DNA from: Emticicia sp043780375
Lineage (GTDB): Bacteria > Bacteroidota > Bacteroidia > Cytophagales > Spirosomataceae
Assembly: GCF_043780375.1 (NCBI RefSeq)
Contig: NZ_JAYWCU010000048.1
Coordinates: 1 to 12,362, forward strand
Direction of reading: 5' to 3'
Length of the DNA stretch: 12,362 bases
Shown in pieces: positions 7,929 through 12,362 of this stretch. Made by a program: the position numbers and the translations under genes. Each line of letters starts with the position of its first letter. Positions within the stretch are counted from its first letter, which is position 1. The notes beneath the pieces were generated by a model. The model ran no database searches. It worked only from the letters and a program-made list of their open reading frames with translations, and was not told the DNA's origin.

Positions 7929-9011
7929 ATGTCTGACGAGTTTATAATCAACCAATTGCCATCAAACAAAATTTTGCTTAAAGGCAAAGAATATCATTTT
8001 TTTAGCGGTACTTCTTACTTGGGTATGAACCAAGACGAAGATTTCAAAAAACTTTTGATTGAAGGCATGAATCGCTACGGAATGTCGTTTGGCAGTTCAC
8101 GCAATGGCAATTTACAATTAGATATTTATGAGCAAGCCGAAGAAAAGATGGCTCGTTGGGTTGGTTCAGAAAAATCTCTCACAGTATCATCAGGAATGTT
8201 GGCTGGACAATTGGTTGCTCAATATTTAAAAACACAAAATGCTACCTTTTTTTATGCCCCACACAGCCACGCAGCCAATTTTCACGAGCCCAATATTTGT
8301 CTTCCAAACCTCAGTTTCGAGGCTTGGGCAACTACAATCGGAGATGAAATTTTAGAGAAAAACGCTCTGCATTCAGTAATCGTTTGCAATTCTTGCGATG
8401 CTCTTAAACTAAGTCGTTATGATTTTAACTGGACGAGTCAATTACCTATTGGTGGCGTTCCGCACAATCAGGCAATTACATTAATTATTGACGACTCTCA
8501 TGGCTTAGGCATAACAGGCAAAAATGGCTCAGGAATTTTTGAACAGATTTCGGTAAACCCAAATATCAGATTAGTCATAGTCAGTTCTTTACACAAAGCT
8601 ATGGGTATTGCAGGTGGCGTTGTTTTTGGCGATAATGATTTTATTGAAACCTTGCGGCATACTGCTTTTTTTGCTTCATGTTCGCCTATTGCCCCAGCGT
8701 ATCTGCATGCTTATATGTACGCTGATGAAATTTATGCAAGAAATCTGCAAAACCTACAATCAAATATTCACCGTTTTAACTTACAAATATCCAATAATCA
8801 GCTATTTAGTTTTTTACCCAATTATCCTGTATATTATACTTTGCAAGATGATTTATATGATTTTTTATTCGAAAATGGTATTTTTATTTACAGTTTTGCC
8901 TACCCAATAAAAGCAGGAAAACCCAATACTCGCATCGTATTAAGTGCATGGCATGAAGAGGAACAAATTGATTTTTTGGCAGAAAAATGCAAAGAATTTA
9001 GTCAAATCTAA
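7929..9011 (+). CDS. Divergent PLP enzyme, alpha-oxoamine synthase/BioF-like fold
   Basis: A 360-residue fold-type I PLP enzyme nearest the alpha-oxoamine synthases (BioF, Kbl, serine palmitoyltransferase, CqsA). The likely PLP lysine is K223 (SSLHKAMG, followed by the usual glycine-rich GIAGGVVFG); D188 and H191 (DDSHGLG) match the ring-nitrogen Asp and its His; H114 (SHAANF) fits the ring-stacking His. The usual GSGGSR..G loop is replaced by FGSSRNGNLQ (54-63), the Asp normally four residues before the stacking His is A110, and the Glu of the EG.fSMdG motif appears to be N154. It is somewhat shorter than typical members (about 385-400 residues), mostly at the N-terminus, with no frameshift visible. 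It is the last gene of the SGNH-FMO cluster. An automatic label of 8-amino-7-oxononanoate synthase would be doubtful: the active site differs and no biotin gene is nearby. A distinct acyltransferase or lyase role is possible. Confidence 0.78.
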   Translation: MSDEFIINQLPSNKILLKGKEYHFFSGTSYLGMNQDEDFKKLLIEGMNRYGMSFGSSRNGNLQLDIYEQAEEKMARWVGSEKSLTVSSGMLAGQLVAQYLKTQNATFFYAPHSHAANFHEPNICLPNLSFEAWATTIGDEILEKNALHSVIVCNSCDALKLSRYDFNWTSQLPIGGVPHNQAITLIIDDSHGLGITGKNGSGIFEQISVNPNIRLVIVSSLHKAMGIAGGVVFGDNDFIETLRHTAFFASCSPIAPAYLHAYMYADEIYARNLQNLQSNIHRFNLQISNNQLFSFLPNYPVYYTLQDDLYDFLFENGIFIYSFAYPIKAGKPNTRIVLSAWHEEEQIDFLAEKCKEFSQI

Positions 9012-9020
9012 AATTGGCAA

Positions 9021-9884
9021 CTATTCATTTACAACTGCTGTAACGGTGTAGCCCTTTTTACGAAGTAAATTAATAATTCCCTTCTCACCTGCTAAGTGAG
9101 CGGCTCCAACGGCAAAAAAAGTTGATTTTTGGCTACTCATTTTAGGTATTTTTTTTACCCAATTTTTATTCCTTTTATCGAGCAATAAATGCTCATACCG
9201 AGTAGAATAGGTATTTGCTGAGGATTTTACTAAAGCATTCAAATTCTCTTCTTTATACTCTTTCAACATCGCCTGAAAAGATTCTTGCGTTTTTTCAAAA
9301 TCTTTGATATATTCCAACAACATATCTGCTTGTTTTCGCTGTGGAATTTTTTCAAAAACAGATAATTGATCTTTTAGGGTTTCTAAACCGAAAATACTTT
9401 TATTTTGCTTATTTGCCATCTCTAAAAAGCTTTTTTCAACCGAAACTGGCTGGCTGCAACCAATCATTGGCGAGTAAGTATATGACAATAAATAAAAAGG
9501 CTTAATCATACCCAACATGTCAATCGAATAGCCCGTGCGGTCTTTAAAAAAACTTGCTAATTGCTCGTAATCATTGGCTTTAAGCAAGTTTTTTAGATGC
9601 GTATTACTCGCCATTGAGCGTTGCATTTCAGCAAAAAGCTCAGGGTTGTCTAAATCTAATTCAAGAAATAACTGTTCGGTCTTATTGAAGATAGTTTTTG
9701 TAGTAGTCGAAATATTCAATTCATCGGGGCAAATCACATGAATTGTGCCATAGAGATAGGATGATTTTTGCAAACCTTTGCCCGAAATTTCCCATAATAA
9801 AGCGTTTTCAGTCGGCACTTGTCCAAATGATAAATAGGAATGTAAGCAAATTAAGAAACTTAGCGAACAAGTTATCTTTTTCAT
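9021..9884 (-). CDS. Secreted TraB/GumN family protein
   Basis: A 287-residue protein of the TraB/PrgY/GumN family. Motifs: GTIH (46-49), ELD (74-76), GLET (166-169), RN (238-239) and the C-terminal FFAVGAAHLAGEKG (256-269, H263). The family shares a fold with the Tiki metalloproteases, and the paired GTIH and GAAHL histidines are candidate metal ligands; bacterial members mostly lack a proven function. The frame is open to a start at 9932, but only the ATG at 9884 gives a clean signal peptide (MKKITCSLSFLICLHSYLSF, with likely cleavage before Q22), so I chose it. The product should be exported. The stop lies nine bases from the stop of the convergent PLP enzyme. No exact TAnnTTTG box was found upstream; TATACTTG on the minus strand (9960-9953) is a one-mismatch candidate. 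Confidence 0.85.
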   Translation of the reverse strand: MKKITCSLSFLICLHSYLSFGQVPTENALLWEISGKGLQKSSYLYGTIHVICPDELNISTTTKTIFNKTEQLFLELDLDNPELFAEMQRSMASNTHLKNLLKANDYEQLASFFKDRTGYSIDMLGMIKPFYLLSYTYSPMIGCSQPVSVEKSFLEMANKQNKSIFGLETLKDQLSVFEKIPQRKQADMLLEYIKDFEKTQESFQAMLKEYKEENLNALVKSSANTYSTRYEHLLLDKRNKNWVKKIPKMSSQKSTFFAVGAAHLAGEKGIINLLRKKGYTVTAVVNE

Positions 9885-9966
9885 AGGAGTATAGAAAGCG
9901 TGATAAATACATTTTCTCAACAACCATGCCACAAGTTTTATTCACTAAATTACAAGTATAGTTTAC

Positions 9967-9999
9967 TGACTATAAGTAAGTTACACTTATATTTAGTCA
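9967..9999. repeat. Imperfect AT-rich inverted repeat upstream of the TraB/GumN gene
   Basis: TATAAGT (9971-9977) pairs with ACTTATA (9985-9991) across a seven-base loop, and the outer TGAC (9967-9970) pairs with GTCA (9996-9999) past a four-base bulge. No T-run follows on either strand close enough for a terminator. It lies about 85-115 bases upstream of the start codon, so an operator role is possible but unsupported. Confidence 0.35.
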
Positions 10000-10093
10000 T
10001 TTAGACATCATTTTTTTATTACCTATTTCAATGGTTGTCTATGATAACGAACATTTTTGTCTTTTCTTATTTTACTACTTTAATTTGAAAAAG

Positions 10094-10136
10094 GCTACAT
10101 AAAACTAATCCTTTGATCCTTAGAAAGCTACATAAA
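10094..10136. repeat. Short direct repeat GCTACATAAA
   Basis: The ten bases GCTACATAAA occur at 10094-10103 and again at 10127-10136, 33 bases apart, in the non-coding gap. They could be tandem protein-binding sites or decayed sequence; only the repetition itself is seen. Confidence 0.4.
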
Positions 10137-10250
10137 TGACGATTGCCTGAATAGTTGATTTTTGGCAGCTTATATACCCAATATTTATTGTTTCGCCATT
10201 TTGTGTTTGTTCTTTCATTACTTGTAAATAAACAAATCTCCTTCCAAAAA

Positions 10251-10784
10251 TCATCCAATCAACCAAATCATGTCTTCTTCATGCCCTTGTTCTTTCCATT
10301 CTACCAGCACACGTTGCGTATCGAGGGTGTTTACACGCATACCCGTATAATCTGGTTGTATAGGTAAATCTCGCTCATAGCGGCGATTGATGAGGCAAAG
10401 CAACTCCACTTTTTCAGGTCGCCCAAATGCCTGCATGGCATCCATAGCGGCCCGTACCATTCGTCCTGTAGCCAACACATCATCAATCAAAATTACTTTT
10501 TTTCCTTCAATCACAAAAGGTACTTTGGTTTCATTGGGCTTAAGAGGCGTATCTCTTCTACGAAAATCATCTCGAAAAAAAGTAGCATCCAAATAGCCCA
10601 ATTTAATATCAATTCCTGTGGCGACTTTCAGCTTTTGGGTAATACGTTCTGCCAAAAATATGCCTCGTGGCTGTAATCCCAGAATAACTGAACTTGTAAA
10701 ATCACCGTGGTTTTCAATCAACTGCTGACATAAGCGATTGAGCGTAATATCAAGTAGCGGATTGCTAAGAATGAGTCGTTTCAT
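10251..10784 (-). CDS. pyrR: PyrR-type uracil phosphoribosyltransferase/regulator
   Basis: A 177-residue type I phosphoribosyltransferase close in size to PyrR (B. subtilis, about 181). It carries the PRPP-binding motif VILIDDVLATGRMVRAAMDA (97-116, with D101/D102), the PPi-loop region GLQPRG (36-41), and the C-terminal pattern RRYERDLPIQPDYTG (134-148), where PyrR usually has R.hRELPI..DYVG. PyrR enzymes make UMP from uracil and PRPP, and in Firmicutes also control pyr mRNA attenuation. The frame is open to a TTG at 10799, but ATG 10784 gives the family start MKRLIL and has GGGAG eight bases upstream. No pyrimidine biosynthesis gene is near, and nothing like a pyr attenuator is visible, so an enzymatic salvage role is as likely as regulation. 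It diverges from pth. Confidence 0.82.
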   Translation of the reverse strand: MKRLILSNPLLDITLNRLCQQLIENHGDFTSSVILGLQPRGIFLAERITQKLKVATGIDIKLGYLDATFFRDDFRRRDTPLKPNETKVPFVIEGKKVILIDDVLATGRMVRAAMDAMQAFGRPEKVELLCLINRRYERDLPIQPDYTGMRVNTLDTQRVLVEWKEQGHEEDMIWLIG

Positions 10785-10871
10785 ACTCCTGACTCCCAAA
10801 AGGGAACGTATTGGTTAATATTTTAAATTGTAAAACTAAGCAATAGATGTGCTAATTGCATAAAATATTAA

Positions 10872-10879
10872 GAACTTTG
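10872..10879 (+). promoter_or_regulatory. Weak candidate -7 box for pth
   Basis: GAACTTTG followed by C differs from TAnnTTTG at one defined position (the leading T) and would give a leader of about 34 bases before the ATG at 10919. No TTTG -33 box is correctly spaced, so this is tentative. Confidence 0.25.
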
Positions 10880-10918
10880 CAGAAAAATTATTTATAAAAT
10901 ATTGAATCGCTGGAGTTT

Positions 10919-11479
10919 ATGAAATATTTAATTGCTGGACTTGGTAATATTGGTCCTGAATATACCTTCACTCGTCACAATGTGGGTTTTATGGCACTCG
11001 ATCGCCTAGCAGCTCAACAGGGTTTTTCTTTTAAAATGGAAAGACTTGCCTACATTGGTGAATTTAAGCATAAAGGCAAACAAATTTACTGCATAAAACC
11101 CACTACTTATATGAATCTTAGTGGAAACGCCATTAATTATTGGTTACAAGCTTTGAAAATTCCCGTTGAAAACCTGTTAGTTATTTGCGATGACTTGGCT
11201 TTGCCTTTCGGTAAATTACGCATGAAAACCAAAGGTTCGCACGGTGGACAAAATGGATTACGAAATATTGAAGAAAAACTCGGCACACCAAATTATACTC
11301 GTTTACGCTTCGGCATCGGCAATGAATTTGCTCGTGGCAAACAAGTTGATTATGTACTGAAACCCTTTGATGAAGACGAAATGATTCAGTTGGTCGCACG
11401 ATTAGACCGAACTGACGAAATAATTTTGAATTTTTGTACAATTGGTGTAGAGAGAACAATGAATTTTTACAACGAATGA
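10919..11479 (+). CDS. pth: Peptidyl-tRNA hydrolase
   Basis: A 186-residue Pth, the essential cytoplasmic esterase that releases peptides from peptidyl-tRNAs dropped by the ribosome. The N-terminal signature is intact: GLGNIGPEYTFTRHNVGF with N10 and catalytic H20. N66 (TYMNLSG) matches E. coli N68, D91 (CDDLALPFG) matches D93, and N112 (GSHGGQNGLRNI) matches N114. Length is normal for the family (about 190). A GGAG lies three bases before the ATG, unusually close but the only Shine-Dalgarno-like sequence. It diverges from pyrR. The TTGTACTTTT repeat begins immediately after the stop codon. Confidence 0.96.
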   Translation: MKYLIAGLGNIGPEYTFTRHNVGFMALDRLAAQQGFSFKMERLAYIGEFKHKGKQIYCIKPTTYMNLSGNAINYWLQALKIPVENLLVICDDLALPFGKLRMKTKGSHGGQNGLRNIEEKLGTPNYTRLRFGIGNEFARGKQVDYVLKPFDEDEMIQLVARLDRTDEIILNFCTIGVERTMNFYNE

Positions 11480-11580
11480 TTGTACTTTTCAAAGAATCTT
11501 TACTTTTCTCTAATTTAGAATATTATACAAGTTGTACTTTTTTTATACAAATTTTATTTGGCATTAACGATCAAAAGTAC
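11480..11580. repeat. Repeated and inverted TTGTACTTTT words downstream of pth
   Basis: TTGTACTTTT occurs at 11480-11489 (directly after the pth stop) and at 11532-11541. The second copy overlaps a palindrome, TACAA-G-TTGTA (11526-11536), and its GTACTTTT is answered by the inverted AAAAGTAC at 11573-11580. The arms are AT-rich and far apart, so a terminator is not evident. Confidence 0.45.
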
Positions 11581-11637
11581 CCATAAATTCCAAATTATAT
11601 TGAAATATCGAAACATTTTAAGAATAATATTTGGCAT
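11555..11637 (+). repeat. Direct repeat TATTTGGCAT
   Basis: TATTTGGCAT occurs at 11555-11564 and 11628-11637, 73 bases apart, in the 239-base gap before the secreted orphan gene. The second copy ends 17 bases before the -33 box of that gene, a position where an activator or repressor site could lie. Function is not shown. Confidence 0.4.
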
Positions 11638-11653
11638 AGCACCATATAAGGCA

Positions 11654-11685
11654 TTTGGATTGTATTATTTTTAGTTCTACATTTG
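11654..11685 (+). promoter_or_regulatory. Bacteroidota-type promoter (-33 TTTG, -7 TACATTTG)
   Basis: TTTG at 11654-11657 and TACATTTG at 11678-11685 are separated by 20 bases, matching the Bacteroidota consensus TTTG-N(about 19-21)-TAnnTTTG. Transcription would start near 11692, leaving a leader of about 27 bases before the ATG at 11719. It is the only site in the window with both boxes in register. Confidence 0.75.
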
Positions 11686-11718
11686 TATCGTTATCCACAA
11701 AGAAAATAGAACAAAACA

Positions 11719-12180
11719 ATGAAACATTCATTAAAAACCATTATATTTGCATTAGTATTAGGGTCATTCATGACTTCTGCAAATATTGTTAAAGCAAATG
11801 ACCGTGATTCAGCCAAGAACGAAGTAATATTAGTAAGAGGTGCTGAAGTACATTTCGCAGACTTTATGTCTAAAAATGCGAAAAAATTAGTTAAGACCAA
11901 CGATTGGAATATTTTTACAGAAGTTGTTACTTTATATAACGTATCGCCGTCTAAGTTTTTGATGGTAAGTACCGAAAAGAAAGAAGCATTTAACGAAGCC
12001 GTAAAAAGTATTGAAGCAAAACTTAATAAAGTACGTGGCGAGGAAGCGAAAATTTGGAAGAAAAAAGTAGCAACAACTGCCGCCGTAATTAAAGTTTTGT
12101 GGAATTACCAATCAAACATTGAGTTGATGGAAACTGAACAAGAAGAAACGCCAGTCGTTATCGAAATGTTAGGTCGATAA
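11719..12180 (+). CDS. Small secreted protein of unknown function
   Basis: A 153-residue protein that I do not recognise. It has a typical Sec signal peptide: a basic start (MKHSLK), a hydrophobic core (TIIFALVLGSFMTSA) and likely cleavage after VKA near residue 27. The mature part of about 126 residues is Lys/Glu-rich with two probable helical stretches (about 85-105 and 106-128) and an acidic C-terminus (METEQEETPVVIEM). There is no cysteine and no recognised motif. It stands alone: a 239-base gap lies before it, a full consensus promoter drives it, and a strong hairpin terminator follows, so it appears to be a monocistronic, possibly well-expressed gene. It is probably periplasmic, since no lipoprotein cysteine or C-terminal sorting domain is visible. 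That it is a real gene is likely from the promoter, signal peptide and terminator together. Confidence 0.75.
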   Translation: MKHSLKTIIFALVLGSFMTSANIVKANDRDSAKNEVILVRGAEVHFADFMSKNAKKLVKTNDWNIFTEVVTLYNVSPSKFLMVSTEKKEAFNEAVKSIEAKLNKVRGEEAKIWKKKVATTAAVIKVLWNYQSNIELMETEQEETPVVIEMLGR

Positions 12181-12245
12181 GACTCAATTTTAAAGAGAAT
12201 ATTAAGTTTTCATAGTTTAATAGGTTAGGGTTGAATAGATGGACG

Positions 12246-12284
12246 CTTACCCCACTGCCTTTGGCGGTGGGGTTAAGTTTTTTT
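12246..12284 (+). terminator. Rho-independent terminator, GC-rich hairpin
   Basis: CTTACCCCACTGCC (12246-12259) folds back on GGCGGTGGGGTTAAG (12263-12277) with a TTT loop. The stem has ten pairs including one G-U, then a single-base bulge and four outer pairs, followed by seven Ts (12278-12284). It lies 65 bases after the secreted orphan's stop and is by far the strongest hairpin in the window. Confidence 0.85.
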
Positions 12285-12362
12285 AGGGGGTATAGGAACG
12301 CCAAACCTACCGAATAATGTTATATTAAGTAAAAGAGTAAAAGTTTTCGAGTATTAGAGTAT

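Larger units (their letters stand above)
9885..10250. other. Non-coding gap between the TraB/GumN and pyrR genes
   Basis: About 366 bases with no convincing gene. A 63-codon minus-strand frame starting inside pyrR (10258-10067) shows no family features and I do not accept it. Visible structure: an imperfect AT-rich hairpin at 9967-9999, a 10-base direct repeat at 10094 and 10127, and a T-run at 10010-10017. It should hold the TraB/GumN promoter and the pyrR 3' end, but neither a clear promoter nor a terminator can be picked. Confidence 0.5.

Noticed and set aside
8608..8910. A 100-codon plus-strand frame within the PLP enzyme gene
   Set aside because: It is an out-of-frame shadow in AT-rich coding sequence; the hydrophobic look comes from T-rich codons.
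9885..9932. N-terminal extension of the TraB/GumN gene
   Set aside because: It would place 16 extra residues before a clean signal peptide; the ATG at 9884 is the natural start.
10067..10258. A 63-codon minus-strand frame between TraB/GumN and pyrR
   Set aside because: It begins inside the end of pyrR, has no ribosome binding site or promoter, and its composition looks like translated AT-rich spacer.
11181..11492. A 103-codon minus-strand frame opposite pth
   Set aside because: It is antisense to an essential gene with all catalytic residues, and it has no family features.

Overview
The window looks like a chromosomal stretch from a low-GC member of the Bacteroidota, most likely the order Cytophagales. 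The evidence is the gliding-associated protein GldG, a DUF4293 membrane protein, Bacteroidota-type promoters (-7 box TAnnTTTG, in one case with a properly spaced TTTG -33 box), AT-rich intergenic DNA and few Shine-Dalgarno sequences. The exact genus cannot be read from the sequence. No rRNA, tRNA, CRISPR array, transposase or phage gene was seen.

Layout, left to right. (1) gldG on the minus strand, diverging from a cupin_5/DUF985 gene on the plus strand across a compact, nearly palindromic double promoter. (2) A DUF4293 membrane protein gene, meeting head-on, with one base between stop codons, a minus-strand two-component operon (histidine kinase, then OmpR-type regulator). (3) A plus-strand run of three closely spaced genes: SGNH hydrolase, flavin-containing monooxygenase-like enzyme, and a divergent PLP enzyme of the alpha-oxoamine synthase fold. 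(4) A convergent minus-strand secreted TraB/GumN-family gene, then about 370 bases without a convincing gene. (5) A minus-strand pyrR-like phosphoribosyltransferase diverging from pth (peptidyl-tRNA hydrolase). (6) A small secreted protein of unknown function with the best promoter in the window, followed by a GC-rich hairpin terminator.

Most of this is ordinary housekeeping and lineage-specific gene content. The part most likely to hold undescribed biology is the SGNH/FMO/PLP-enzyme cluster (5725-9011). Its third gene keeps the PLP lysine and the Asp/His pair of the alpha-oxoamine synthases but appears to lack several other conserved positions. The secreted orphan at 11719-12180 and the palindromic gldG/cupin promoter come next. 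All family calls are by eye from the translated sequence; no database search was possible.
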